Origin: Prochlorococcus sp. AG-402-I20
GTDB taxonomy: Bacteria > Cyanobacteriota > Cyanobacteriia > PCC-6307 > Cyanobiaceae
DNA length: 64,000 nt
NCBI GenBank assembly: GCA_003216975.1
Contig: QCHY01000001.1
Location: 1 to 64,000 of the forward strand
Direction: 5' to 3'
In this document: positions 21,404 through 32,375 of the stretch, piece by piece
How positions within the stretch are numbered: position 1 is the stretch's first letter
Layout of the letters: every line of letters starts with the position of its first letter
Made by a program: the position numbers and the translations under genes
Notes under the pieces: model-generated
What the model saw: only the letters and a program-made list of their open reading frames with translations
The model's database searches: none
Told to the model about the DNA's origin: nothing

Positions 21404-22125
21404 AACCAATGACTAAATATGACATTCATGTTTCAGAAGACAAAAACTCTCTCGCTCGAACTGCCTCTGATTTAATTGCTCAGTTTGTTGAGTCAACTTT
21501 AAAAATTAAAAGTAAAGTAAAAATTGCCCTTTGTGGTGGTTCGACTCCAAAGGCTGCGTATTCTTTGTTGGGTAAAAAAAACCTTGAATGGAATAACGTC
21601 ATTTTGTTCCTTGGTGATGAAAGATGGGTTGACAATGAATCGGAAGATAGTAATTGTTTTTTATTGAATAACTCATTGTTTAAAGAAGGCAACCATTCTC
21701 TAGAGGCATCATTTTTTAATGTTTCAACTGTTGAATTATCATCGCCAGAGGATAGTGCAAAAGATTATGAAAAAATTTTGAAAAATAATTTAGATGGGGA
21801 TCCACCAAAATTTGATTTAATTTTATTGGGCTTGGGAGATGATGGGCATACAGCCTCCCTTTTCCCTGGCTCGGATGCATTATATGAGAGGAATAGTTTA
21901 ATAACCGTTGGCGAAGGTAAAGGTCATAAAAGAATTACCTTTACCAGTAAATTGCTCAGTTCAGCAGATAATGTGGTTTTCCTAATCAGTGGATCTGCTA
22001 AACAAACGGCTCTTAAACGTCTACTTGATCAATCAGAATCTTGGGAGCGAACACCCGCAAAATTAGTTTCACCAAACTCAGAGATTATTGTCTTGGCAGA
22101 TAAAGATGCTTACCCATCTTCCTAG
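21400..22125 (+). CDS. pgl: 6-phosphogluconolactonase
   Basis: LCGGSTPKAAYSLL, FLGDERWV, LLGLGDDGHTASLFPG; overlaps gnd stop. Confidence 0.93.
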   Translation: MKPMTKYDIHVSEDKNSLARTASDLIAQFVESTLKIKSKVKIALCGGSTPKAAYSLLGKKNLEWNNVILFLGDERWVDNESEDSNCFLLNNSLFKEGNHSLEASFFNVSTVELSSPEDSAKDYEKILKNNLDGDPPKFDLILLGLGDDGHTASLFPGSDALYERNSLITVGEGKGHKRITFTSKLLSSADNVVFLISGSAKQTALKRLLDQSESWERTPAKLVSPNSEIIVLADKDAYPSS

Positions 22126-22160
22126 TAAGATTATTTTATGAGTAGCGCAGTACTTCTTAA

Positions 22161-22736
22161 TTGATTCCTGATCCACCACCGACAGAAATTTCAATAACTC
22201 CTCTCATACAGGGTTCAGAATTTTCAGATTGGAAATCTCTGAATGACACAATTATGGGCGGATCAAGTCTTGCAACTTGTCGTTCTTCGGAGAAAGGCTT
22301 ATTTCTTGAGGGTAACTTAGTAGAAGAGGGTGGTGGCTTTGTTAGTTGCCGCTCTCCAATTTTTGATAAGCCTTTTAATCTTTCCAAATATTCTGGATTA
22401 ATTCTTGACGTTGAAGGAGATGGGAGAACATTGAAATTTGCGATTGCTTGTCAAAAGAAACCTTTATCGCTATCAAATCTTTTAAAAGGTGATATTCGCT
22501 GGGTTGCATCGCTACCTACAAAGAAAAATGGAATTAGTAGAATAAAAATACCCTTCAAAGATTTGGAGCCGGCTCGTCGAGCAAAGCCTGTTCGGTTACC
22601 TCTTAGTTTTGATCCCACATGTATTAATAGATTTCAATTATTACATTCAAAATTTGGTCAGCCAGGCAAAATGAACTCAGGATTTTTTCCTGGACCTATC
22701 AAAGTCTTAATTAAGTCAATTAGTGCTTACTCCTGA
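22161..22736 (+). CDS. CIA30-family protein
   Basis: WKSLNDTIMGGSS and LDVEGDGRTLKFAI pattern of CIA30 domain. Confidence 0.75.
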   Translation: MIPDPPPTEISITPLIQGSEFSDWKSLNDTIMGGSSLATCRSSEKGLFLEGNLVEEGGGFVSCRSPIFDKPFNLSKYSGLILDVEGDGRTLKFAIACQKKPLSLSNLLKGDIRWVASLPTKKNGISRIKIPFKDLEPARRAKPVRLPLSFDPTCINRFQLLHSKFGQPGKMNSGFFPGPIKVLIKSISAYS

Positions 22737-23118
22737 TTCGAAAGATGGCTTGTTATCTGAAGTTGCCAAAGCTGCAGACCTATGTATGAAGCCATATGTT
22801 CATTCTGTTTTTTTAGAAAATCAATTAGATGATGATAATGAGCTTGATGACTTGATTTTTAAAATCCAATGTAGAAATATTGACGGCGAAAGAGAAAAAT
22901 CTATGGATATTGAACTTGAAGTGTATAAAAGTGGGAATGAGTTAAATATGACTATATCTTGGAAATCCTTAATTGATAGGCCAATATTATGGCAAGGCAA
23001 GCATGCTGTTTGGATGGATAGCTCTTCTGGTATTCAATGCGAAACGCCTTCATATGGAAAACTCTTTGAGTCCCTTGCAAGAAGACTTAGGACGGTTTTT
23101 AAGGCTTCACTAAACTGA
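22723..23118 (+). CDS. Hypothetical protein
   Basis: Open frame with GTG start overlapping the CIA30 stop, co-directional. Confidence 0.7.
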   Translation: MLTPDSKDGLLSEVAKAADLCMKPYVHSVFLENQLDDDNELDDLIFKIQCRNIDGEREKSMDIELEVYKSGNELNMTISWKSLIDRPILWQGKHAVWMDSSSGIQCETPSYGKLFESLARRLRTVFKASLN

Positions 23119-24789
23119 CTATATTTGATCGGTTGTAGCTCCTTGGCTTGATGAACTTACTAATCTGGAGTACTTTCCAAGAATCCCTGTTTTATATCTA
23201 GGCTTTGGTTTCTTCCAATTCTCTCTCCTTCTAGCTAGTTCTCTGTCTTCAACATTTAACTGAATTAACAATTTATTAGCGTCAACAGTAATACTGTCTC
23301 CTTCCTCTACTAATCCAATTGTTCCTCCAACGGCTGCTTCTGGAGCAACGTGGCCAACCACTAATCCATATGATCCGCCACTAAATCGGCCGTCAGTAAT
23401 TAGTGCAACTTTCTCTCCCAACCCTTGACCTACAATTGCTGAAGTTGGAGAAAGCATTTCCCTCATCCCTGGTCCTCCTACAGGCCCTTCATATCTAACG
23501 ACTACTACATCTCCAGCTTTGACTTTATTGTCTAGAATTGCAGCTAAGCATTCTTCTTCACTCTCGAAAACCCTTGCAGGTCCTGTTAAAATAGGAGTTT
23601 TGACACCACTGATTTTTGCAACACTTCCTTCACTAGCTAAATTTCCTTTCAGAATAGCTAGATGTCCTTTCTTATAAATAGGGTTTGATATTGTTCTGAT
23701 AACATCTTGATTTTCTTTGGGCTTTGAGGGGATATCTCTAAGAACCTCTTTAATTGTTTTACCTTCAATAGTTTTGCATTCTCCATGCAGCATTCCTGCA
23801 TCGAGGAGTAATTTCATTACTTGAGGAATCCCCCCAGCTTGATGTAGATCTACAGTTACGTATTTACCGCTTGGCTTTAGGTCGCAAATTACAGGAACAG
23901 TTTGTCTTATACGTTCAAAGTCATCGATTGTTAAATCAACTCCTGCAGTCCTCGCTATTGCAAGTAGGTGAAGGACAGAATTTGTTGAGCCACCAACAGC
24001 CATGATGACACTGATTGCATTCTCAAAGGCTTTTTTTGTGAGTAGATCTAATGGTCTGATGTTGTTTTTGACTGCATTGACAAGCACCTGAGCACTTTTA
24101 GCAGCGCTCTCTGCTTTTTCATCATCTACAGCTGCCATTGTTGAACTAAATGGCAAACTAAAACCCATCGTTTCAATTGCCGCAGACATGGTGTTTGCAG
24201 TGAACATGCCACCACAACTACCTGGACCAGGGATGGCATTTTTTTCTACTGCTATTAAACGTTCTTCGTCGATTTTTCCACTTGTTAATTGGCCGACAGC
24301 TTCAAAAGAACTAACTACGGTTAGATCGCATCCGTTTAATTTACCAGGCTTAATTGTTCCTCCATAAACAAAAATTGAAGGTATATTCATTCTTGCCATT
24401 GATAACATTGCGCCTGGCATATTTTTGTCGCATCCACCTATCGCTAATACACCATCCATGCTTTGAGCATTGCAAGCTGTCTCAATCGCGTCTGCAATTA
24501 CTTCTCTCGAAACTAATGAATATTTCATCCCTTCTGTTCCCATAGAGATGCCGTCACTAACAGTTATTGTCCCAAATGTTTGAGGCATTGCACCAGCCTC
24601 TTTTAAAGCGGCCTCTGCTCTATTAGCTAGATCCATTAATCCCATATTGCAGGGGGTTATTGTGCTGTGACCATTAGCAATTCCAATGATTGGTTTATTA
24701 AAGTCATTATCATCAAAGCCAACAGCTCTCAGCATTGCTCTGTTCGGTGAGCGTTGAATACCCTGTGTTATCGCATTTGATCTAAGCAT
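23119..24789 (-). CDS. ilvD: Dihydroxy-acid dehydratase
   Basis: [63 protein letters not shown]. Confidence 0.97.
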   Translation of the reverse strand: MLRSNAITQGIQRSPNRAMLRAVGFDDNDFNKPIIGIANGHSTITPCNMGLMDLANRAEAALKEAGAMPQTFGTITVSDGISMGTEGMKYSLVSREVIADAIETACNAQSMDGVLAIGGCDKNMPGAMLSMARMNIPSIFVYGGTIKPGKLNGCDLTVVSSFEAVGQLTSGKIDEERLIAVEKNAIPGPGSCGGMFTANTMSAAIETMGFSLPFSSTMAAVDDEKAESAAKSAQVLVNAVKNNIRPLDLLTKKAFENAISVIMAVGGSTNSVLHLLAIARTAGVDLTIDDFERIRQTVPVICDLKPSGKYVTVDLHQAGGIPQVMKLLLDAGMLHGECKTIEGKTIKEVLRDIPSKPKENQDVIRTISNPIYKKGHLAILKGNLASEGSVAKISGVKTPILTGPARVFESEEECLAAILDNKVKAGDVVVVRYEGPVGGPGMREMLSPTSAIVGQGLGEKVALITDGRFSGGSYGLVVGHVAPEAAVGGTIGLVEEGDSITVDANKLLIQLNVEDRELARRRENWKKPKPRYKTGILGKYSRLVSSSSQGATTDQI

Positions 24790-24821
24790 TTGATTTCTAT
24801 TTAATTGTTTAAAAATTAGAA

Positions 24822-25121
24822 TTAATTTGAAGATCCCAGGTCTTCTAATTGTTTACGCACGTCTGCTATGGCCGAATTAAGCTGTTCAACACGTTGCTCA
24901 AGATGCTCGTTATTTTGATTCCCAAGAATATTTGATTCTAATTCCGTTGCCTCAGAACCATCTTGAATTCTTGGTGCATAAAGCATTGCTTTTTGCTTTC
25001 TAGTCTCTTGCCTTTTCTCGGCTTCAGAAAGTAGCCACCAAGCTAGACCTGCAGCTCCCAGTACGGCACCACTAATTAATGATGCCAAACTTCCTGAATT
25101 TGAATCTCGGTATTGGCTCAT
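24822..25121 (-). CDS. Hypothetical membrane-anchored coiled-coil protein
   Basis: ORF with N-terminal TM ([16 protein letters not shown]) and heptad-like C-terminus. Confidence 0.65.
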   Translation of the reverse strand: MSQYRDSNSGSLASLISGAVLGAAGLAWWLLSEAEKRQETRKQKAMLYAPRIQDGSEATELESNILGNQNNEHLEQRVEQLNSAIADVRKQLEDLGSSN

Positions 25122-25145
25122 AACTTTGAATAACTTCTTAAAATG

Positions 25146-25763
25146 CTAGTCCGATGAGGTGACTCTTGTTTTGATACGTAATGATGGATTACCAATTCCA
25201 GGTGATAGTTCACTTTCTGATATTAATTCAGGATCTATACAAGCACAATAAATATTCAAATCTTGAATATTTTCGCCGATTTCTTTAAGTCCTTGATTAG
25301 CGGCTAATGCTGAAATCACTCTTATCCTTCTTGTATCAATTTTTTTATCTTTAAGAAGATTTAAATCTTTTAAAAGATGTTTACCGGTTGTTATTTGATC
25401 TACGTAAAAAATAATTCCTGCATTTTCCTCAATTTCTTTGGGTAGACCGCCAATGCACAAATTTGAATTAGGAATTAAATTTTTAGCACCGCTAAAGAGC
25501 TCAAGCCCTGCAGGCAAATAAGGAATTGCCAAAATAGGAATATTTGGATCAATTATTGAGCATTCAGTTGTTCCTCTTGAAGTAGTGATCTGTTCTTTTT
25601 TACTTGGGATCCAATCTCTCAGGGCTTCATAAGTGAGCCAGGTGCCAAGTTGTTCTAGGCCTGTTGCATAAAGGATTTCTGGGGTACTAGGGTTCCTTAA
25701 AATAGTTAACCAATGTGATATGAGTGGGTGCGGAGGAACTATTACTCTTAAGCTCATTGACAT
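25146..25763 (-). CDS. Uracil phosphoribosyltransferase-like protein (PRPP loop degenerate)
   Basis: VPPHPLISHWLTILRNPSTP and YLPAGLELFSG resemble Upp; PRPP-binding loop reads VDQITTGKH. Confidence 0.8.
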   Translation of the reverse strand: MSMSLRVIVPPHPLISHWLTILRNPSTPEILYATGLEQLGTWLTYEALRDWIPSKKEQITTSRGTTECSIIDPNIPILAIPYLPAGLELFSGAKNLIPNSNLCIGGLPKEIEENAGIIFYVDQITTGKHLLKDLNLLKDKKIDTRRIRVISALAANQGLKEIGENIQDLNIYCACIDPELISESELSPGIGNPSLRIKTRVTSSD

Positions 25764-25834
25764 GATTCATTCTTGGCCTTATTTGCCATAACGTGAATAA
25801 TTAAATTACTTGTTAAAAGTCCTTTTAAGCTCCA

Positions 25835-26347
25835 ATGAACAAAAAAACTTCTTTCATCTCTCATTTTAAAGCAATTGTTTTTGCTGTGTTACTTATCTTT
25901 GTTTTGATATACCCTGCTCAAAGTGTGTTCGCTAGAACGCCTGCTGAGATTCGCAATCAAGAAGAACTCAATATTTCCCAAGATATGTCTAGCCAAGATT
26001 TAAGTGGAAATGATTTTGTCAAACTAGATCTGAAGGGCATAAATTTCAGTGAAGCAAACCTTACAGGTGCAGTTTTTAATAATAGTAAATTGAATGGAGC
26101 AGATTTGCATGGTGCGAAGCTAAATGACGCATTGGCATATGCAACTGATTTTGAAGGAGCTGATTTAAGGGATGTCGACTTCAATGGTGCATTATTGATG
26201 GAAAGTACCTTTACAGATGCTCTGATTGAAGGAGCTGACTTTACAGATGCAGTAATAAGTCGAATACAACAAAAAGAACTATGTTCTATGGCTTCCGGAA
26301 CAAATTCAAAGACCGATGAGGATACAAGCTATAGTCTTGGTTGTTGA
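25835..26347 (+). CDS. Pentapeptide-repeat protein with signal peptide
   Basis: Repeats A(D/N)LxGA: LKGINFSEANLTGAVFNNSKLNGADLHGAKLNDALAYATDFEGADLRD. Confidence 0.88.
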   Translation: MNKKTSFISHFKAIVFAVLLIFVLIYPAQSVFARTPAEIRNQEELNISQDMSSQDLSGNDFVKLDLKGINFSEANLTGAVFNNSKLNGADLHGAKLNDALAYATDFEGADLRDVDFNGALLMESTFTDALIEGADFTDAVISRIQQKELCSMASGTNSKTDEDTSYSLGC

Positions 26348-26367
26348 CTCGTTTAACAACAATAAAG

Positions 26368-27393
26368 ATGAGTGATAGTCGTCTACCAGTTACGGTAGTT
26401 ACAGGGTTCTTAGGGTCTGGTAAAACAACACTCTTGAGACATCTTTTAAGTGAAGGGCAACAACGTCTAGCTGTAGTTGTTAATGAATTTGGAACAGTAG
26501 GCTTAGATGGAGACCTTCTTAAAAATTGTGGTTTTTGCCCTAATGATGAAGTAGATGAAAGAATAGTTGAATTGAATAATGGCTGTTTATGTTGCACTGT
26601 TCAAGAGGATTTCCTTCCTGCAATGGAAGCTTTGCTCCTTAGATCAAATCAGCTTGATGGAATCATAATTGAAACCAGTGGTCTTGCTTTGCCCAAGCCT
26701 TTACTGCAAGCTCTTAATTGGCCTGCAATAAGAAGTAAGGTTTTCATTAATGGAGTCGTAACTTTAGTTGATGGATATGCTCTATCAAAAGGAAGTCCAG
26801 TTGTTGATTTAAAAAGTATTGATGAACAAATAACAAATGATAATAGTATTGATCATTTAACTCCAATAAATGAGCTTTTTAGAGACCAATTGATTTCTGC
26901 TGATCTTGTTTTGATTAGTAGGTCTGATCTGCTCTCTGAAAAAGATTTTTCATTGGTTAGGGATGAGGTGAAAAAGCAAGGAAATTCCATTACTAATATT
27001 TTGCCAATATCTAATGGAAAAATTGAACCTTCAGTAATTCTCGGTCTTTGCAAAGAGCAAAACAATATTTCTCGATCAAATCAAGATGACCATGACCATG
27101 ACCATGTTGATGTAATAAGTGAACATTTAAGATTTGAATTCCCATTTGATCAAGATGTATTGAAAAAAATACTTATAAAACTTGTTCCGGAATATCAAAT
27201 TCTTCGTATAAAAGGTAGATGCTGGATAGAGGGTAAGGCTTTGCCTCTTCAGATCCAAATGGTTGGATCTAGATTTAATTCATGGTTTGAGAGCGCGTCT
27301 AATGATTCTTGGAAACCTTCGAAGGCTGGGATTGATCTAGTCTCTTTGAGTCTGAAAGGTGGAGTTTATAAAGCTTTTGAATCTTTCTTTTAA
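26368..27393 (+). CDS. COG0523/CobW-family GTPase (metal-handling)
   Basis: VTGFLGSGKTTLLRHLL, NGCLCCTVQEDF, His-rich HDHDHDH; start MSDSRLPVTV at 26368 likely. Confidence 0.9.
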   Translation: MSDSRLPVTVVTGFLGSGKTTLLRHLLSEGQQRLAVVVNEFGTVGLDGDLLKNCGFCPNDEVDERIVELNNGCLCCTVQEDFLPAMEALLLRSNQLDGIIIETSGLALPKPLLQALNWPAIRSKVFINGVVTLVDGYALSKGSPVVDLKSIDEQITNDNSIDHLTPINELFRDQLISADLVLISRSDLLSEKDFSLVRDEVKKQGNSITNILPISNGKIEPSVILGLCKEQNNISRSNQDDHDHDHVDVISEHLRFEFPFDQDVLKKILIKLVPEYQILRIKGRCWIEGKALPLQIQMVGSRFNSWFESASNDSWKPSKAGIDLVSLSLKGGVYKAFESFF

Positions 27394-27524
27394 TTAATCG
27401 GTTCAAATTATTATATTTATATTAAAAATAGGTTGTATTTTTATTTTTATCCGCGATTCTTTGTGAGTTAGGAGATAATTCTCTTAAACCAATTTTTTAA
27501 TAGTTTCTAACCGGACTTTTTGTC

Positions 27525-27710
27525 GTGAGTCAAGCAGTTTCCACTACCGAGAAAAATAAACTTCAGAGTATTTCTAATGCTTTGAATATGAAGACCTGCA
27601 ATAAATGTGGCGGTAATGGGTATATGAAATCTAGTCCAAATCGGTATCATACTTGTTTGACATGCCTAGGTAAAGGATTAATAAGTGAACAAGAAGAAAG
27701 TATCAATTAG
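27525..27710 (+). CDS. Small single DnaJ-type zinc-finger protein
   Basis: CNKCGGNGYMKSSPNRYHTCLTCLGKG; GTG start. Confidence 0.7.
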   Translation: MSQAVSTTEKNKLQSISNALNMKTCNKCGGNGYMKSSPNRYHTCLTCLGKGLISEQEESIN

Positions 27711-27802
27711 AAATTTATCAAATATTATCTACAATGATTTTGCAACCTTCTTTCTTGGTTTAACCAAAGAAACGAAGATGGTAATTCCATTGATTTTTAA
27801 AA

Positions 27803-28075
27803 GTGTCTTTATTTAAAGCAAGAGTTTTTGTTCATTTAAGACCTTCTGTTTTGGATCCGGCGGGAGAGGCTACCAGGTCAGCGACTAAGAGATTAGGAAT
27901 AGATGGAGTTACCCAACTAAGAATTGGTAAATCTATTGAACTTGAGATCGAAGCGGCAAATAAGGATGAAGCTCGTTCGAAGATTGAGTTAATGAGTGAT
28001 CGATTGCTTGCAAACCCTGTAATTGAGGACTGGACTTTGGAATTTAAGGAAGAACAGAAAACTCTTGCAAATTAA
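27803..28075 (+). CDS. purS: Phosphoribosylformylglycinamidine synthase subunit PurS
   Basis: [27 protein letters not shown] ... [12 protein letters not shown]; directly precedes purQ. Confidence 0.93.
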   Translation: MSLFKARVFVHLRPSVLDPAGEATRSATKRLGIDGVTQLRIGKSIELEIEAANKDEARSKIELMSDRLLANPVIEDWTLEFKEEQKTLAN

Positions 28076-28079
28076 AAAA

Positions 28080-28733
28080 ATGAATATCGGAATCATTGTT
28101 TTTCCTGGATCAAATTGCGATAGGGACGTCAGGTGGGCTACTGAAGGATGCCTGGGAATTCCTACAAGTTTTCTATGGCATGAAACTACTGATTTAAGTG
28201 GTTATGACGCAATTGTCATTCCAGGGGGTTTTAGTTATGGAGATTATTTACGTTGTGGAGCGATAGCAAGATTTGCACCTGTTTTAAATTCTTTAATCTC
28301 TTTTGTTGATAAAGGTGGAAAAGTTCTTGGTATTTGTAATGGGTTTCAAATACTTACTGAACTTGGTCTCTTGCATGGAGCTTTGACAAGAAATAAGAAT
28401 CTACATTTTATTTGTGATAAAGCAAATTTATCTATTGAAAGTACAAAATCATCTTGGATGAAAAATTATAAAAAACATGATTCTATTTCACTACCTATTG
28501 CTCATGGAGAAGGGAGATATCAATGTAGCAATGACGTCTTGAAAAAATTGCAAGATGATGATTCGATTGCTCTAAGATACGCTCATAACCCAAATGGATC
28601 AATCAATGATATTGCTGGAATTACAAATAAAAAAGGAAATGTTTTGGGGATGATGCCACATCCTGAAAGAGCTTGTGATGATGCTTTAGGTAATATTGAT
28701 GGCAAGTCAATTCTTAGTACACTTCTTTCTTGA
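28080..28733 (+). CDS. purQ: Phosphoribosylformylglycinamidine synthase subunit PurQ
   Basis: [55 protein letters not shown]; start MNIGIIV at 28080. Confidence 0.95.
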   Translation: MNIGIIVFPGSNCDRDVRWATEGCLGIPTSFLWHETTDLSGYDAIVIPGGFSYGDYLRCGAIARFAPVLNSLISFVDKGGKVLGICNGFQILTELGLLHGALTRNKNLHFICDKANLSIESTKSSWMKNYKKHDSISLPIAHGEGRYQCSNDVLKKLQDDDSIALRYAHNPNGSINDIAGITNKKGNVLGMMPHPERACDDALGNIDGKSILSTLLS

Positions 28734-28758
28734 ATTTATAAATCAAGGCATTAAAAAA

Positions 28759-28785
28759 GCTGCTATCAAAATGAGAGATAGCAGC
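28759..28785. terminator. Bidirectional terminator between purQ and fba
   Basis: GCTGCTATC - 9 nt - GATAGCAGC, A-run upstream, located between convergent genes. Confidence 0.75.
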
Positions 28786-28805
28786 TCTTTGTTGGCTTTT
28801 TTAGC

Positions 28806-29873
28806 TTAGTACTTGTATCCAGCTACAAATAGTTGTTCATCAGAAGAAGGCTGTGAACCAGCGACATACAATCCTTTTGATGCCTCAGAGTTTGCTTGAG
28901 CTCTTGCAATAAGTGCTTTTTGTCCATCAGCAGTATTTGAGCCTTTCCATGCTTTTAGACATGAATGTTGTAAAGCTCGACCATATGAGAATGAAACATT
29001 CCACTTAGCCTTTCTGTCGATCTTATTCATCAGATTTAAATAAACTGATGCAGCTTCCTCGCTCAAGCCACCTGAAAGGAAAGTAATACCAGGGACACTT
29101 GCTGGTACGCAGCGTTCCATTGTACGGATTGTCATCTCAGCAACTTGCTGAGGATCAGCTTTGGTTGAGCTGTCTGCACCTTGTACTGTCATGGATGGCT
29201 TTAGAAGAGTTCCTTCTAGAAGTACTCCGTTTACCTGGCAAGCTAAATAAACTTCTTTGATTACTTCTTCTTGAACTGCGGCTGTCTTTTCAATTGAATG
29301 TGAACCATCCATTAGGATTTCTGGCTCAATAATTGGAACCAAGCCAGATTCTTGTACTGATCTAGCGTATCTAGCTAAACCCCAAGCATTTTCTCTTATA
29401 GAAAGTTTAGAAGGGCAACCATCATCTGTTATTTGAAGCACTGCTCTCCACTTGGCAAATCTTGCACCTTGCTCGTAATAATCAGCGGCTCTTTCGACAA
29501 GACCGTCTAAACCTGAACAAAAAGTTTCTACATCATGTCCACCGGCTAATGGTCTTAGACCTTTATCAACCTTGATTCCTGGAATTATTCCTAGCTTCTC
29601 AAGCTTTTTAACCATTGGCTCACCATCTGGATGGTTCTGGAAAAGGGTTTCTTCAAAAAGAATTGCTCCACTTATAAAGCTTCCAAGACCTTCTGTGGTG
29701 AAAAGCATACCTCTATAAGCTTTTCTATTGTCCTCAGTGTTCTCAACTCCTATTGAGGCAAGCCTTTTCCCTACTGTTTTGGTTGATTCGTCAACAGCAA
29801 GAATCCCTTTGCCTGGCTGGGCTATGGCACTTGCTGTTTTCTTTAGTTCTTCTGCGTAGTACGAGAGTGCCAT
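28806..29873 (-). CDS. fba: Class I fructose-bisphosphate aldolase
   Basis: GKGILAVDESTKTVGKRL, EGTLLKPSMTVQG, FLSGGLSEEAASVYLN. Confidence 0.95.
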   Translation of the reverse strand: MALSYYAEELKKTASAIAQPGKGILAVDESTKTVGKRLASIGVENTEDNRKAYRGMLFTTEGLGSFISGAILFEETLFQNHPDGEPMVKKLEKLGIIPGIKVDKGLRPLAGGHDVETFCSGLDGLVERAADYYEQGARFAKWRAVLQITDDGCPSKLSIRENAWGLARYARSVQESGLVPIIEPEILMDGSHSIEKTAAVQEEVIKEVYLACQVNGVLLEGTLLKPSMTVQGADSSTKADPQQVAEMTIRTMERCVPASVPGITFLSGGLSEEAASVYLNLMNKIDRKAKWNVSFSYGRALQHSCLKAWKGSNTADGQKALIARAQANSEASKGLYVAGSQPSSDEQLFVAGYKY

Positions 29874-29971
29874 TTATGCAACAAAAATTTCCTTAAGATT
29901 ATTCCATATCAAAGGCCCTTTTTGTGGCTTATTACACCTAAAAGATTTTTTTTGGTTTTTTAGTGAATTTT

Positions 29972-31072
29972 TTAATTGATTTCAAGCTTCATTCCTATTG
30001 AGTTTGATTCTTTGACCTTGTCGCAAACTTTTTGGCTGGCTAATCCCTCAGTTAATCCTGGTATAACAGGGGTACAGTCTTGTATGCTTTGAGCCCACCA
30101 GTTTTGAATTCTTGCTACTGGGGCAATTCGTCCATCTGTCCAAATTTTTGAAAAAGAAAGATCTGAATCAGGTTGAATATTTTTAAGAATTTCTCCTTTG
30201 GTTGAGTACCACAGCCCAAAGCCGTGGACATAATCATTCTGGTTGTCGCTGCTAAGAACAAGAGTTCCATTGCTCCCATAAATTTCTAAACTAAAACCTC
30301 TGCTTTGTTTAGTTACTGCAGATAGATTTACTTGTGCTGGAATCAAATTGTTATTAATGGTTTTTATTTGTAGTTGAGAAATGCTTACATCTTCACTGGT
30401 CACTTTTTTAATTGTTTTTGATTGTCTACAAAATCTTTCTTTGATTGAAGTTGAATTTATTGCGCTTAAAGAATGAGTTGGACCAATTAGCCAATGAATC
30501 ATATCAAAAGCATGGGTACCTAACGCGCCCAATACTCCTCCACCAGAATCTTCATCTGAATACCAATTCCATGGCCTCTCTGGATTTGCTCTGCTACTCA
30601 TAAGCCAATCAAGTTTTACAAAATATGGTTCATCTAGTTTCTTCTCGTTAATTATTCGCTTTGCTTGCATGAAGAGAGGAACCGCTCGATATTCGTAATC
30701 GACAGCTATTTTTAAATTTCTTTTGAGGGCATTTCTTTGAAGCTCTTTTACCTCGTCAGAGTTTAAGCAAGTTGGCTTTTCTAATAAAAGATGTTTTCCC
30801 GCTTTAATTGCCTGTATTGCAAGCTCGAATCTGGGCGCTGGTGGAGTAGCTATGATTATTCCATCTATTTTGGAATCATTGACTAAATCCTCCCAGGTCT
30901 CGTAGGCACGAAGATTATGCTTATTGCAGGAATCTTTAAGCCTTTCAAGCCGAGGATGCCACAAACCCACAAGCTCAATATTCTTATTAGACAAGGATGC
31001 TGGAATATGAACACTTTCTCCGAAACCTAGTCCTGCAATTGCTATGCGGAGAGGATGATTTGTATTGATCAT
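29972..31072 (-). CDS. Gfo/Idh/MocA-family oxidoreductase
   Basis: IAIAGLGFGESVHIPA, IIATPPAPRFELAIQAIKAGKHLLLEKP, GGGVLGALGTHAFDMIHWLIG. Confidence 0.9.
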   Translation of the reverse strand: MINTNHPLRIAIAGLGFGESVHIPASLSNKNIELVGLWHPRLERLKDSCNKHNLRAYETWEDLVNDSKIDGIIIATPPAPRFELAIQAIKAGKHLLLEKPTCLNSDEVKELQRNALKRNLKIAVDYEYRAVPLFMQAKRIINEKKLDEPYFVKLDWLMSSRANPERPWNWYSDEDSGGGVLGALGTHAFDMIHWLIGPTHSLSAINSTSIKERFCRQSKTIKKVTSEDVSISQLQIKTINNNLIPAQVNLSAVTKQSRGFSLEIYGSNGTLVLSSDNQNDYVHGFGLWYSTKGEILKNIQPDSDLSFSKIWTDGRIAPVARIQNWWAQSIQDCTPVIPGLTEGLASQKVCDKVKESNSIGMKLEIN

Positions 31073-31093
31073 TCTTTTAAATAATTAATGAGT

Positions 31094-31498
31094 TTAAACA
31101 TTTTCGCAGCTATCTGAAATTAAATCATCTAATAGTTTATCCCCATTGGGGTCTTCCCATTTTGCTGTTAAATTCTTGTTGCCATTAACTGAAATATCTT
31201 TGAATTTATTAGTCAAGCAATTGATTTTCATTATATAAATATTCTCCTCTATTCTCTTTGAATTATTAGTGTCAATTTTTAAGTATTTTGTTGTTAGTTC
31301 AATAATTCCTTCCCCTTTAATATTAATACTTTCTCTGTCTAAATATTGAATTCCTACAGGTGTTTTACTAATTTCTACCCAATTAATATTTGCTCCTTGT
31401 ACTATATTTATTCTATAGAATAAAATTATTAATATTAGAACTAATATATTTAAGAGATAATCAAATTTATTTTTTATCTTTTGATTTGTATTAAACAT
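31094..31498 (-). CDS. Hypothetical exported protein (surface-adhesin E-like pattern)
   Basis: N-terminal hydrophobic segment; [19 protein letters not shown]; start overlaps accD stop. Confidence 0.55.
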   Translation of the reverse strand: MFNTNQKIKNKFDYLLNILVLILIILFYRINIVQGANINWVEISKTPVGIQYLDRESINIKGEGIIELTTKYLKIDTNNSKRIEENIYIMKINCLTNKFKDISVNGNKNLTAKWEDPNGDKLLDDLISDSCENV

Positions 31499-32375
31499 TA
31501 GTTTGCAACTTTACTTCTTGTGTCTTATGTAATCGAAGTATCTTTGCCAAAGTTTCTTTAAGTTCTGTTCTAGGTACAATTGTATCTACGAAACCATGAT
31601 CTTGGAGATATTCTGCTGTTTGGAAATTATCAGGAAGTTTTTCTCTCAGTGTTTGTTCAATTACTCTTCTGCCTGCAAATCCAATAAGTGCCTTGGGCTC
31701 CGCAAGTATTAAATCTCCAAGCATGGCAAAACTAGCAGTAACTCCTCCAGTGGTGGGATGTGTAAGTAAAGGCATATAGAGCAACTGAGCGTCTCTATGT
31801 CGTTCAAGCGCTCCTGAAATTTTTGCCATTTGCATAAGGCTTAACATCCCTTCTTGCATACGAGCACCACCCGATGCGCAAACAATTAACAATGGCAACT
31901 TTTCTTTGGTTGAGTGTTCGATCAGCCTTGTGATCTTCTCTCCTACAACTGAGCCCATTGAGCCACCCATGAATCTGAAATCCATTACGGCTAATGCCAT
32001 AGGAATAGAATTAACTTCGCATGTCCCTGTTAATACACCATCTTTCAGGCCAGTACTAGCTTGACTTTCTCTGAGCCTATCTGCGTAAGCTCGTCGATCT
32101 TTAAAACCCAGAGGGTCAACTGGAGTTATATGATTGTTGATTGATTTGAATGTATTTGGATCAGTAATTAGTCTTATTCTCTCTTCGCTATCTATTCGAT
32201 TGTGATGCCCACAGTTACTGCAAACACTGCAATTATCTATTAAATCTTTTCTATAAACCACTTGTCCGCACTCTGGACATTTTTCCCATAGTCCATCACT
32301 TTCTTCAGATTCCTGAGTGACTTTGCCAACAAATTGGCCTTTTCTTCTATCAGCAAACCAGTCGAATAATGACAC
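31491..32375 (-). CDS. accD: Acetyl-CoA carboxylase carboxyltransferase subunit beta
   Basis: C4 zinc finger [60 protein letters not shown]. Confidence 0.96.
   Translation of the reverse strand: MSLFDWFADRRKGQFVGKVTQESEESDGLWEKCPECGQVVYRKDLIDNCSVCSNCGHHNRIDSEERIRLITDPNTFKSINNHITPVDPLGFKDRRAYADRLRESQASTGLKDGVLTGTCEVNSIPMALAVMDFRFMGGSMGSVVGEKITRLIEHSTKEKLPLLIVCASGGARMQEGMLSLMQMAKISGALERHRDAQLLYMPLLTHPTTGGVTASFAMLGDLILAEPKALIGFAGRRVIEQTLREKLPDNFQTAEYLQDHGFVDTIVPRTELKETLAKILRLHKTQEVKLQTNV

Noticed and set aside
25835-26347. Repetitive sequence in the pentapeptide-repeat gene
   Set aside because: Explained by the A(D/N)Lxx protein repeat, a common cyanobacterial family
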